Source of the DNA: Gammaproteobacteria bacterium
Lineage (GTDB): Bacteria > Pseudomonadota > Gammaproteobacteria > Pseudomonadales > Cellvibrionaceae
Length of the DNA: 39,876 nucleotides
Reading direction: 5' to 3'
NCBI GenBank assembly: GCA_021151625.1
Contig: JAGKWY010000021.1
Location: 1 to 39,876, forward strand
A program made the translations under genes and the position numbers. Shown here piece after piece: positions 27,683 to 35,900 of this stretch. The notes beneath the pieces were generated by a model. It was not told the origin of the DNA, made no database searches, and worked only from the letters and a program-made list of their open reading frames with translations. How positions within the stretch are numbered: the stretch's first letter is position 1; each line of letters opens with the position of its first letter.

Positions 27683-28504
27683 ATGAAATTTATATTTTTT
27701 TTCATATTTCTGATGAGTTTCAATTCTGTTTCGGCGCTTTCTGAAGAATCAGATAATAGTAGAAAATATGTCGATAACTTTGATTTAAAGCCTGTCGTAT
27801 TCGACGCTGAAGAAGCTGAGTCATCAAGCCTCGGCCTAGACTTTTCAATCGATGGGAAATTTATTGATGTAAAGTTTGAATCAGAAGAGGGTAATGATTT
27901 GGATCCTGATGCTGCAATAGGCGGCTATGATTTTGCATATTCAGCTAAAGGCTTGGTAGCTGAAAATTCGAATAGCAATCCTAAAGACTTTATTGAAGCA
28001 AAGTTGTCCGCAAATTACTTTAGATCAGCGAACTACTCCCTAAAAACCGGGGCTTTTGTTAAGTCTGAGTCAGATCAAAAATTTAATGACCGTCAACTTG
28101 TCTATGGAATAACATCAACTTTTGCAAATATTGACAATTTTTCTAAAAATGACATTTTAGCCATTCATTTAAATATTGGCCAAGTAGACCCATCTCAAGA
28201 CACATCCAGAGAAGCAGTTCTTGGTGAAAATCTTGATACTTATGACCGAGCTGATTTTGAATTCCTGTACATATATAATATCGGAACAGAAAATTTAGAT
28301 ACATTTGAAGTTAATTATAGATATTTTTATGAACTAGATGCTGACCTAGAAATTAAAAACTCAGGTTTAGATAGGTTTAGGCTAACAACATACCGTTTAG
28401 GCTTCAAAAATAATCTGTATGTGGCTTACAGCTCTGGTGAATTACCTTTCAACCAAAAAGACAATCAAATTTATGAGATCGGGTTTAGCTATAAGTTTGA
28501 GTAG
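27683..28504 (+). CDS. Secreted protein, probably an outer-membrane beta-barrel
   Basis: The 273-residue protein begins with a clear signal peptide (MKFIFFFIFLMSFNSVSA, cleavage after about residue 18). The mature part alternates polar and aromatic residues in short strands and ends IYEIGFSYKFE, similar to the closing strand of small outer-membrane barrels. ATG 27683 is preferred over 27677 because AGGAG lies 8 nt upstream. A terminator hairpin follows. The function is unknown; the barrel call rests on pattern alone. Confidence 0.65.
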   Translation: MKFIFFFIFLMSFNSVSALSEESDNSRKYVDNFDLKPVVFDAEEAESSSLGLDFSIDGKFIDVKFESEEGNDLDPDAAIGGYDFAYSAKGLVAENSNSNPKDFIEAKLSANYFRSANYSLKTGAFVKSESDQKFNDRQLVYGITSTFANIDNFSKNDILAIHLNIGQVDPSQDTSREAVLGENLDTYDRADFEFLYIYNIGTENLDTFEVNYRYFYELDADLEIKNSGLDRFRLTTYRLGFKNNLYVAYSSGELPFNQKDNQIYEIGFSYKFE

Positions 28505-28527
28505 TCTAAATGAATAACGATCAAAAT

Positions 28528-28555
28528 CTGCGGACGTTAAAAGCGCCGCAGTTTT
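28528..28555 (+). terminator. Intrinsic terminator after the putative barrel gene
   Basis: CTGCGG (28528-28533) pairs with CCGCAG (28546-28551), with an inner CG/CG extension, followed by TTTT. It lies 24 nt after the stop codon at 28504. Confidence 0.7.
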
Positions 28556-28787
28556 GAACATTAGCAATCCAAGTCACCCACCAACTGTGGCTACCCAGCA
28601 TAGTTAAATTTCAGCTGAACTTACGATTGTCAATTCGGATCACAATGTCCTCTTTTGGCCGAATATGAACTCAGATTAATTCGAAGACTTGTGTTTACAT
28701 TTTTCTACGTGCTCGTTGGATGATCGAGAGACCATAAGCTAACGCTTCATTTTCTAGCTTACATTTATCCATTTGGGGAAGCTATTA

Positions 28788-29714
28788 ATGAAAAATTCAC
28801 ACGTTCTTGCTGGCACAGTAATCGCGAGCATTATTGCGATAAATATATGCCTTGCAGCTGAAGGTTCCGCAGTCGCAGCGCTTGGGGTGTCATCAGATGC
28901 TGACGCCTGTCGGTATCAGCCCGGGTCACCGTCGGCAGTGCGATTGATTGATCGTGCAAAGTTTTGGTCAAAGATGAAAGAAATCGTCCAACATCAAGAA
29001 AGTTTCGAGTACGACTTCTTCGAGCCAGTGAAAAATGCCGATGGAAAACCAGTTAAGGACGCATCCGGAAGGCCGATACTGAAAAAGCGTCATGAAGCCA
29101 TCTCCTTTAACTCCAAGAACGTTAGAGCAATCCTCAACGGCGCTCCTAAATGCACGATTGAAGGTATCTTTGACTATTGGGAGATTAGCGGAGGTGGCGA
29201 CCCCAAAGTGCTCGCACTGTCATTGTCCACTGCGTTGAAGGAGTCTAATTACACTTTACAACCCGAATACATCGAAAAACTCACGGAAACCAATCTCCCT
29301 TCGTATGCAAAACCTGACAAGCACGGTCGTGCTTACTATGGTCGTGGCCTGACGCAGCTTACCAAAATCGAGAACTACAAGACGTTTGAAAACCGACTCG
29401 GCATAAATCTGGTCAATCAACCTGAGTTGGCCGCTATCCGCGAGCATTCTATTCGAATTCTCGTCGACGGCGCACGCCTCAGCCTGTTCAATACCAAATA
29501 TGGCAAGGTCGAAACCTATTTGAATAACACGAAGTCAGATTGGGTTCGGGCACGAGGTTTGGTTAATCCTGGCAGTTACCGCAAGCGCACCACGGGCTAC
29601 TTAGCATGCCGGTTCTACGACGCGGTGCAACCAGCCTACCTACAACCTGCGCCGGTTCAAGACACAGCGTTGTGCATGCAGCTCGCTCTGCAGGTAGACG
29701 ACAACCCTCTTTAA
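28788..29714 (+). CDS. Secreted GH19/lysozyme-like glycoside hydrolase
   Basis: The 308-residue protein has a signal peptide (MKNSHVLAGTVIASIIAINICLAA, cleavage near residue 24) and a lysozyme-superfamily catalytic core of chitinase-19 type. A probable catalytic Glu152 lies in STALKESNY, and the substrate-cleft motif YYGRGLTQLTKIENY is at 183-197. Such enzymes cut chitin or peptidoglycan. ATG 28788 follows GGGGAAG at good spacing. Its base composition is less AT-rich than that of its transposon neighbours, hinting at a separate origin. It is cargo outside the defence island; whether it targets chitin or cell walls cannot be told. Confidence 0.8.
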   Translation: MKNSHVLAGTVIASIIAINICLAAEGSAVAALGVSSDADACRYQPGSPSAVRLIDRAKFWSKMKEIVQHQESFEYDFFEPVKNADGKPVKDASGRPILKKRHEAISFNSKNVRAILNGAPKCTIEGIFDYWEISGGGDPKVLALSLSTALKESNYTLQPEYIEKLTETNLPSYAKPDKHGRAYYGRGLTQLTKIENYKTFENRLGINLVNQPELAAIREHSIRILVDGARLSLFNTKYGKVETYLNNTKSDWVRARGLVNPGSYRKRTTGYLACRFYDAVQPAYLQPAPVQDTALCMQLALQVDDNPL

Positions 29715-30069
29715 GGTGTCGTCTACCTCTATATATTCCAAGCCTAAGAATACGCATAACGCTGGGTACGGATAAACAACTGACGGTTACGGATGTGCTC
29801 CGCAAGGACGACATAACCTCCCGTTCAGTATTACCGCTAGGCCGTTTCATCTATCTTAAGACCTTAAATCCCGTGCTTTGCTAGCGCTGAAAGTGAATTA
29901 ATATAAACAAGGATATCAAACATCTTGAACACGTTTTGTTTAGACAAGCCGAATAAATTTGACGGCAACTGCAATCCAGAGATCCAATTGACAGCCCCAT
30001 CAATGAAACTTAGTATTGAGCCGTTGCCTTAGAGGCCTTTTTATATTTTCCTTCCTTCGAGGACTTGAT

Positions 30070-30100
30070 AGCCCAGCGTAAAGCTGGGCTTTCTTTATTT
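30070..30100 (+). terminator. Orphan intrinsic terminator
   Basis: AGCCCAGC (30070-30077) pairs perfectly with GCTGGGCT (30083-30090), followed by TTCTTTATTT. No protein gene ends within 350 nt upstream, so it may close a small RNA or be left from a deleted gene. Confidence 0.7.
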
Positions 30101-30279
30101 AAACCTATAGATATGTAAAGCGCCTATTAGCTGGCTGATATCGCCGAACAAGATGAGGGGGGATAACGCAAAATAGCTCATCATGCCTGTGATGAATTGA
30201 GCAAAAAAGTCCGGTGTACTCTTTATCGGATTTCTCCGAACATCCCGCTCACTGGCTAGGAGGCTTTATAATCCCGACA

Positions 30280-30312
30280 TTAGCACGCCCTTAGGGCTCC
30301 GGTCAGTGCTAA
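30280..30312. other. Nested hairpin of unknown role
   Basis: TTAGCAC (30280-30286) pairs with GTGCTAA (30306-30312). Inside, GCCC-TTA-GGGC forms a second hairpin. There is no T-run on either side. Confidence 0.4.
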
Positions 30313-30479
30313 CCCTATTAGTATACTTACCAATCAAATATTCGAAAACAGCTCAATGTGCCTTTCAGCAATAATCGTCTATTTATTTCTAAACTGATCA
30401 GCTAAAGTAAACACAAACGAAATTGTTTTTCTATTTAAAATTAGGACTTCGACCAATTAGTATTGAAGCCTGCCCGAAA

Positions 30480-30574
30480 GATGGTCGCCCGCCTGGCTTG
30501 GAGCGTAGTCCCGCAGGCGGCTCCGGCCAACCATCATAATAAAAAGGCTCCCGTAGGAGCCTTTTAGTTTTCTT
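30480..30574 (+). ncRNA. Candidate structured small RNA ending in a terminator
   Basis: Two nested perfect stems are visible: GATGGT (30480-30485) with ACCATC (30530-30535), and CCGCCTG (30489-30495) with CAGGCGG (30514-30520). Six nt later comes a very strong terminator (30542-30565 plus T-rich tail). The GC content is well above that of the surrounding DNA, as is common for folded RNAs in AT-rich DNA. The 5' end and promoter are not defined. No known RNA family is recognised. Confidence 0.45.
30542..30574 (+). terminator. Strong intrinsic terminator
   Basis: AAAAGGCTCC and GGAGCCTTTT form a perfect 10-bp stem with the loop CGTA, followed by AGTTTTCTT. No protein gene lies directly upstream; it closes the candidate small RNA. 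Confidence 0.85.
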
Positions 30575-30899
30575 AAAAAAATATCCAGACACCACTAGCC
30601 GAAGCTTAGAGCCGCCTTGCGCGACTACCTCTTTACAGGCTGGGGAGCACTCAATCTCATCTGGTCAGTCGCTCCGCAACCTTATTTTGAGGCAACAATA
30701 TACAAGAAGCAAGTTAAATGTCCCGGCATAAATGAATCTGTAAAAGAGGGAAATCAGATTATTATTTTTACGGCTGCCGGCTGAAACCAACACTTTCATG
30801 CAACGCAAATTATATCGACCTAAAAAGCTTTATTTTCTATAATAATCATATAGTTAGCATTATGATCAATTAAAAGCAACTTATGGGAATTAATAACAA

Positions 30900-30972
30900 C
30901 AGCCTATTCGTTCATTCACACAACGGCCAATCTATCGTGTCAAAAAACGGTCAATCTATGAGGACAAGAACA
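30900..30972 (-). repeat. Right transposon end with TnsB-type binding repeats
   Basis: Read inward on the minus strand: the tip TGTTC, repeat R1 (30967-30946, core CATAGATTGACCGT), then repeat R2 (30943-30922, core GATAGATTGGCCGT), 24 nt apart. A weaker third unit may follow (GAATAGGCTGTT). The terminal octamer CAAGAACA at 30965-30972 is the inverse of the left tip. Confidence 0.9.
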
Positions 30973-30977
30973 TTTTG
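30973..30977. repeat. Right target-site duplication candidate (TTTTG)
   Basis: These are the five bases just outside the right tip; they match the left flank TTTTT at four of five positions. Confidence 0.5.
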
Positions 30978-31086
30978 AGTATCCGACTCACTCTCTACCC
31001 ACATGCAGCTTGTGTTTTTAACTTCGCATTCACACAAGCAGGCGGGAGTAATTTATTGCCATAGATTACCCCCCTCCCCGATGATA

Positions 31087-32676
31087 TCAATTTGTATAAA
31101 TCCCCTGGCTGCGCAAATAATCTTCGTAGTTGCCGTGAAAATCTATCAGGCCGGTTGGTTGCATATCGATAATGCGAGTCGCTAATGAAGATACAAATTC
31201 GCGATCATGGCTGACAAAAATCAAAGTGCCTGGATAATTTTCCAATGCGAGGTTTAACGCCTCAATCGATTCCATATCCAAATGGTTGGTGGGTTCATCC
31301 ATTAACAATACATTGGGATTTACCAGACTGAGCTTGCCAAACAACATGCGGCCTTTTTCACCACCGGATAATACTTTTACTTTTTTCTTCACTTCATCAT
31401 TGGAAAAAAGCATACGCCCCAAAGCGCCACGCACTAATTGTTCGTCGCCTTTGGTCCATTGTTTCATCCAGTCAAACAGGTTTACATCATCGAGAAAATC
31501 AGCAGCGTGATCCTGCGCAAAATAACCAATTTCTGCTTGTTCGGCCCATTTCACCGTGCCGCTATCTGGTTGCAAGTCACCATACAAACAGCGCAACAAG
31601 GAGGTCTTACCGGCACCGTTAGGGCCGATAATGGCAATGCGCTCACCTGCTTCAATTTGCAAACTCAAATCACTAAATAACGTGCGATCAAAACCCTTGG
31701 TGACCTGATCCAGGGTTACTGCCTGACGGTGCAATTTTTTATTCTGCACAAATTTAATGTAGGGGCTTACGCGGCTTGAAGGCTTAACGTCGTCCAGCTG
31801 GATTTTGTCGATTTGTTTTGCACGCGAGGTCGCCTGTTTAGCTTTGGAGGCGTTGGCTGAGAAGCGGCTCACAAACGCTTGCAACTCGGCAATTTGCGCT
31901 TTCTTTTTCGCATTTTCATTGAGTAACTTTTCACGCGCTTGCGTGGACGCCATCATGTAGTCGTCGTAATTACCAGGATATACACGCAATTCACCGTAGT
32001 CCAAATCCGCCATGTGCGTGCACACCGAATTTAAAAAGTGGCGATCGTGCGAAATAATAATGATGGTGCTGTTGCGCTCCACCAAAATATTTTCCAACCA
32101 GCGAATGGTGTTGATATCCAGGTTGTTGGTCGGCTCATCCAGCAACAGCACTTCGGGATCAGAAAACAATGCCTGGGCCAGTAACACACGCAATTTCCAC
32201 CCCGGCGCAACGGCGCTCATAGGGCCAAAATGTTGTTCGATAGGAATATCCAAACCCAGCAATAATTCACCCGCACGGGATTCGGCGGTGTAGCCATCCA
32301 TTTCCGCAAAAGCCACCTCCAGCTCAGCCACGCGCATTCCATCCTCTTCACTCATTTCCGGCAGGGAATAGATACGATCGCGCTCAGACTTCACCGCCCA
32401 CAGTTCGGTGTGCCCCATGATTACCGTATCCACTACCGAGAATTCTTCGTAGGCAAATTGATCCTGTTTCAATTTACCCAGGCGGGTATTGGGCTCCAGC
32501 ATCACCTGCCCGGCTGATGGCTCCAGGTCGCTGCCGAGGATTTTCATAAAGGTGGATTTTCCGCAGCCATTCGCACCAATCAGGCCATAGCGATTGCCGT
32601 TGTTAAACTTGACGGAAACATTTTCAAACAGGGGTTTTGCACCAAACTGCATGGTGATATTGGCGGTGGAGATCAC
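31087..32676 (-). CDS. ybiT: ABC-F family ATPase YbiT
   Basis: ABC-F proteins are cytosolic twin-ATPase proteins that bind the ribosome E-site region and adjust translation. The 529-residue protein opens like YbiT (ANITMQFGAKPLFENVSVKF) and has two P-loops (GANGCGKS and GPNGAGKT), two Walker B motifs (LLLDEPTNNLD and LLMDEPTNHLD) and the linker between the domains. The first domain has the degenerate signature VAPGWKLR; the second has the standard LSGGEKGR. The GTG start fits the family N-terminus. Its stop codon lies 114 bp from the transposon right end, and it converges on the rpoD-tRNA side, so the element inserted between two gene 3' ends. Confidence 0.96.
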   Translation of the reverse strand: MISTANITMQFGAKPLFENVSVKFNNGNRYGLIGANGCGKSTFMKILGSDLEPSAGQVMLEPNTRLGKLKQDQFAYEEFSVVDTVIMGHTELWAVKSERDRIYSLPEMSEEDGMRVAELEVAFAEMDGYTAESRAGELLLGLDIPIEQHFGPMSAVAPGWKLRVLLAQALFSDPEVLLLDEPTNNLDINTIRWLENILVERNSTIIIISHDRHFLNSVCTHMADLDYGELRVYPGNYDDYMMASTQAREKLLNENAKKKAQIAELQAFVSRFSANASKAKQATSRAKQIDKIQLDDVKPSSRVSPYIKFVQNKKLHRQAVTLDQVTKGFDRTLFSDLSLQIEAGERIAIIGPNGAGKTSLLRCLYGDLQPDSGTVKWAEQAEIGYFAQDHAADFLDDVNLFDWMKQWTKGDEQLVRGALGRMLFSNDEVKKKVKVLSGGEKGRMLFGKLSLVNPNVLLMDEPTNHLDMESIEALNLALENYPGTLIFVSHDREFVSSLATRIIDMQPTGLIDFHGNYEDYLRSQGIYTN

Positions 32677-32787
32677 GGATAAATTCTCTGGACAGTACGA
32701 CGAAATAAGGAAATGTAGGGATATATCAATAAACGGCGCGCATTTTAGCCTAGTTGGGCGGGTAGCAGGGATTTTTATTGGTCATAA

Positions 32788-32812
32788 AAAAGCCCGCAAG
32801 CTGCGGGCTTTT
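32788..32812 (-). terminator. Intrinsic terminator of the porin/PstS-like operon
   Basis: AAAAGCCCGCA and TGCGGGCTTTT form an 11-bp stem with a 3-nt loop, and the minus-strand transcript then reads into TTAT. It lies 20 nt after the stop of the PstS-like gene and can work in both directions. Confidence 0.88.
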
Positions 32813-32832
32813 CAGGTGGTTCCACTGCCGGA

Positions 32833-33258
32833 TTAAGGCAACTTGAATACCACTTTTACACTCGCATCCACTGCGCTGGCATCTACATAGCCTATCGCGT
32901 TGGGGTTAGCGGCAACCTGGGCTTTTACCGCCGCATCGTCGCCAACATCCTTGGGGGGAGTGCCTTTACCGGTAAATACCAGCTGTGACCAATAGGCTTT
33001 GTACTGGCTTGCATTTTTCTTGCACACGGCTTCGTTGAATTTGTCGCGCGCGGCAGAGCCTTCATTTTGGTTCACTGGCACCGCTTGGCCACCACCAGGA
33101 AAGCTTTTGCTTTTGCCAAGGAAAATGCGCGAAATGTCATCTTCCGTTAATGCACTAAAACCAGCCGATGGGTGAACGATGACCGCCACTTCCGCCAACG
33201 ACAAACAAGAAAAACCCAAAGCCACCGCTGCAGCCAATGATTTAATGACAGTTTTCAT
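32833..33258 (-). CDS. Short PstS-like periplasmic protein (copy 1)
   Basis: The 141-residue protein has a signal peptide (to about residue 22, ...SCLSLA) and one half of a type-II periplasmic binding fold, with EVAVIVHPSAG, LTEDDISRIFLGK and NPNAIGYVDA motifs as in PstS-like phosphate-binding proteins. Full PstS is more than twice as long, so phosphate transport is doubtful. It is preceded by GGAGCTGCATAA and lies 13 nt after the porin gene, forming a bicistron. A close paralogue with the same neighbour occurs at 35901-36326. Confidence 0.85.
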   Translation of the reverse strand: MKTVIKSLAAAVALGFSCLSLAEVAVIVHPSAGFSALTEDDISRIFLGKSKSFPGGGQAVPVNQNEGSAARDKFNEAVCKKNASQYKAYWSQLVFTGKGTPPKDVGDDAAVKAQVAANPNAIGYVDASAVDASVKVVFKLP

Positions 33259-33271
33259 TTATGCAGCTCCT

Positions 33272-34432
33272 TTAAAACACAGCTTGTAAGGCAACGGAAT
33301 AGACTTTCTGCTCGCCCTTCACGTCATCTACATCGTCGTACTGGAACTTAAGCGCAGTACCTGAAGTAACATCCCAGCGAGTACCGAAGCTAATCACTTC
33401 ACGATCCACATCGCGCGCCGCAGCAATGGCATCCAGAGTGCCGATAAGCACTGCAGTTTGCGCACTGGCAGGCACACCTGCGGAAAGCTCGGCAATTTCA
33501 TCGTCTGCTTGCGAACCGGTAACATGGAACAGGAAGTCGCCCAGGCGCAAACCCACCATCACGTAATCGCGAATATTTTTTGCCAGCATGGTTTCTTTCA
33601 CTTCAAATTCCACATGCTCGGCCGCTGCCACAAACATACCTGTGTCTATGTTGAGACCAACTTGTGCAAAGGTACCCTTGTCGTCATCAATAGCGATACG
33701 TGGAATTAAATTAGCGAAAGGAGTGGTTTGCAAACTCGCAACAAATCCATTCAGGGTCGGATTAAAAACATCAACGGTTAAATCCGCTTGATGATAAGCC
33801 GCACGGAAGTTCCACCAGTCTTTACCAAAAGTTGCCGCAACACCCATTTGGTTGCGCAGGCTGGCAAAACCCTGGGTGCCGTCTTCAAAGGCGAAATCCG
33901 ATTCGAAGCTACCGAAATAGGCCTGGAAGCTGGTATCAAAACTACCCAGCGCAGCAGTCAGGTAATAGTCCACGCCATCCACGTTATTAAATGGCAGGTA
34001 GTAAACTTCATTAGGTGCACTAATCCATGGGTAGGAATAACCTACGTCCAGATAATCCGAATACATGTACAGCGGCGTACGCAAGCGGCCCGCGCGTACC
34101 TTGCCATTGTTATGCGCCTGCCAGGACAAGTAGGCCCACTCCGCATCCACTTCGTAATCATTTTCACTGCGCGCAATTAACTGTGCCGTTGCACTGACTC
34201 TTTCACTCACTTGGCCGGTCACTTGCAGACCGAGCAAGTTGCGATCAAAGGTCAGATCCTCTTCGCTATAGCCATCATAGGCAACGCTGTTTTCATCATC
34301 GACAAAGCCACCGCCAACGGATAAAAATCCAGATACGTTGACATCTGAAGCCAGCGCCCAGGGCGCTAACATTATGCTTGCAACAGCCAGAGCAAGGCCG
34401 CGCTTTTTGTGTGTGTTTTTAATTAACATCAT
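33272..34432 (-). CDS. Outer-membrane porin (copy 1)
   Basis: The 386-residue protein has a signal peptide (MMLIKNTHKKRGLALAVASI, cleaved after ...WALA) and a porin-type barrel: repeated amphipathic strands, the segment VRAGRLRTPLYMYSDYLDVGY, and a C-terminal strand ending in Phe (ALQAVF), the usual insertion signal for the BAM machinery. I chose ATG 34432 because AGGAG lies 10 nt upstream; an upstream in-frame ATG lacks support. The substrate is unknown. The linked PstS-like gene hints at anion or phosphate uptake but does not prove it. Confidence 0.88.
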   Translation of the reverse strand: MMLIKNTHKKRGLALAVASIMLAPWALASDVNVSGFLSVGGGFVDDENSVAYDGYSEEDLTFDRNLLGLQVTGQVSERVSATAQLIARSENDYEVDAEWAYLSWQAHNNGKVRAGRLRTPLYMYSDYLDVGYSYPWISAPNEVYYLPFNNVDGVDYYLTAALGSFDTSFQAYFGSFESDFAFEDGTQGFASLRNQMGVAATFGKDWWNFRAAYHQADLTVDVFNPTLNGFVASLQTTPFANLIPRIAIDDDKGTFAQVGLNIDTGMFVAAAEHVEFEVKETMLAKNIRDYVMVGLRLGDFLFHVTGSQADDEIAELSAGVPASAQTAVLIGTLDAIAAARDVDREVISFGTRWDVTSGTALKFQYDDVDDVKGEQKVYSVALQAVF

Positions 34433-34634
34433 CGAATAACTTCTCCTGAAGTTCGTCATGCTTGTGGATTAAACACGTTTACAACCAACGAATAGTTAGA
34501 TGCTCTCCCTCTTGAAGATAATCCAGTGTCGGTTGCTATCCATTGGGCGATGTGTTTTCTGATTGAAACATTAATCGCCGCAAAGAATTCTTTTCGCAAT
34601 TTTTTTACAAAAAAATTAACGCTGCAAATGTGGA

Positions 34635-35582
34635 TTACTGGCCCGCAGCGCGGTGCATTTCATCCAGTAATTTTTTAGCTTTGGCATTGCCCTGCGCAAC
34701 CGCTTTACCAACCCAATCCTCGGCCAACGCCTGATTTTTAGTGGCACCCTTACCAGTGAAATACATATAGCCGACAATTAACTGAGCTTCATCGTAACCC
34801 TGTTGGGCGGCTTTTAAATACCAATCGAATGCCGCTTTTTGATTTTTCGCTACGCCCATGCCCTGATCGAGCATATAGCCCAACATATACTGGGCATTGC
34901 GATTGCCAGCCTGTGCTGCTTGTTCAAAGAGGGAAAATGCACGGGGATAATCCTGTGCGATCACCTGGCCATCCATATACAAATAAGCCAGTGTATATTG
35001 TGCATCGGTTTGACCTGCTGCTGCAGCCTGCTGATACCACTTGAGCGCCTGATCAATATTTTTCGCAACGCCATCGCCCTGATACAGCAAATTGGCCAGT
35101 TGATACTGAGCTTGCGCATTACCCTGTGCGGCTGCTTTTTCAAACCATTGCGCGGCGCGCGCCGAATCTTTTTCTATTTTTGCGCCGCTGGAATATAACT
35201 GCCCCAATTCCATCTGCGCTATCTCATCACCCTGCTCTGCCGCTGTTTCAAACCACTCGATGGCCTCTTCAATATCAGCATCAACGCCTTCACCAGCCAA
35301 ATACATTTTGCCCATCTCACGGCTAGCAGGTGCATAACCCTGGCTGGCCGATTTTTTAAACCAGCCCAATGCACGTCCTGCATCGGCCGGCATGGCGTAA
35401 CCATTTTTTTGCATAATGCCGAGATAGAAACGCGCTTCGGCATTACCTACTGCAGCAAGGGTTTTGAATTCAGCGAGAGCCTGGCTGTAATTTTGTTTGT
35501 CATACGCTTCGATACCATCATTCAGAGTGGCGAAAGCAGACAGGCTGAACCAGTAACAGCCGAGCGCGAGAAACCATTTCAT
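34635..35582 (-). CDS. Sel1-repeat (SLR) periplasmic protein
   Basis: The 315-residue protein has a signal peptide (to about ...LSAFA) followed by about seven Sel1-like repeats of about 36 residues, with the pattern A-x-x-G-x-x-x-A-Q-x-x-L-G-x-x-Y and A-x-x-W-F-x-x-A-A-x-Q-G. These form a TPR-like superhelix for protein binding. No catalytic residues are visible. It lies between the two porin/PstS-like pairs. The binding partner is unknown. Confidence 0.92.
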   Translation of the reverse strand: MKWFLALGCYWFSLSAFATLNDGIEAYDKQNYSQALAEFKTLAAVGNAEARFYLGIMQKNGYAMPADAGRALGWFKKSASQGYAPASREMGKMYLAGEGVDADIEEAIEWFETAAEQGDEIAQMELGQLYSSGAKIEKDSARAAQWFEKAAAQGNAQAQYQLANLLYQGDGVAKNIDQALKWYQQAAAAGQTDAQYTLAYLYMDGQVIAQDYPRAFSLFEQAAQAGNRNAQYMLGYMLDQGMGVAKNQKAAFDWYLKAAQQGYDEAQLIVGYMYFTGKGATKNQALAEDWVGKAVAQGNAKAKKLLDEMHRAAGQ

Positions 35583-35900
35583 TGCGATACATCCATAAAA
35601 CCAGTATTAGTTTGAGCGTTGCAAATACATCGTGCACACGAGCTTCGCCGGGATAGAAACCTGGCCTCGATGACAAGGGGGGAATAGTTATTATTAGGGA
35701 GGGAACCTGCGCCCGGAACCACACAAAACTGGGGCATGGTTTTGTCATACTTATTCATTGATCATGCCATCACTGTCAAATTTTTGCGAATTTTGATGCC
35801 AAAAACATGATGCGCTGCACATTTTATTCAACTCACGGCATCGCATTGATCAGCTGATAAGCGGAAAGGGGGAGCCTGCTAATGCAGGCTCCAATCCATA
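35583..35900. other. Intergenic region with a strong hairpin
   Basis: There is no gene here. GGAGCCTGC (35871-35879) pairs perfectly with GCAGGCTCC (35884-35892) around the loop TAAT, 9 nt past the stop of the second PstS-like gene. It is probably that gene's terminator, although the minus-strand tail is CCCCTTTCC and not a T-run. The rest should hold the Sel1 gene promoter; no clear boxes are seen. Confidence 0.55.

Larger units (their letters stand above)
29715..30899. other. Gene-free stretch of the transposon right arm
   Basis: I see no credible protein gene here. The stretch contains a strong terminator-like hairpin at 30070-30100, a nested hairpin at 30280-30312, and a structured element closed by another terminator at 30480-30574. 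These suggest small RNAs or remnants of lost genes. The rest is AT-rich with no repeats I can recognise. Confidence 0.6.
2186..30972. mobile_element. Tn7-like transposon (28,787 bp) carrying a DNA phosphorothioation defence island
   Basis: Both termini are visible. TGTTCTTG at 2186-2193 and CAAGAACA at 30965-30972 are perfect inverted repeats, and each is followed inward by 22-nt repeats placed 5 nt from the tip. Inside are tnsA-tnsB (fused), tnsC and tniQ, the core Tn7-like machinery, plus HTH genes, a full Dnd/Dpt system and further cargo. There is no Cas gene, CRISPR array, tnsE or second tniQ. Tn7-family elements normally end in TGT...ACA and make 5-bp duplications; here the duplication is TTTTT/TTTTG. 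By the Tn7 convention the tnsA-proximal end is the right end, yet about 5.4 kb of extra genes lies between tnsAB and that end. The base composition is clearly more AT-rich than the flanking rpoD and ybiT regions. Confidence 0.93.

Noticed and set aside
30280..30312. Integron attC site
   Set aside because: It folds like one but lacks the RYYYAAC/GTTRRRY core sites, and there is no integrase or cassette array.
2254..30878. AATTAAAAGCA present near both ends (2254-2264 and 30868-30878) as part of the inverted repeats
   Set aside because: The two copies are in direct, not inverted, orientation and sit at different distances from the tips; in AT-rich DNA this may be chance.
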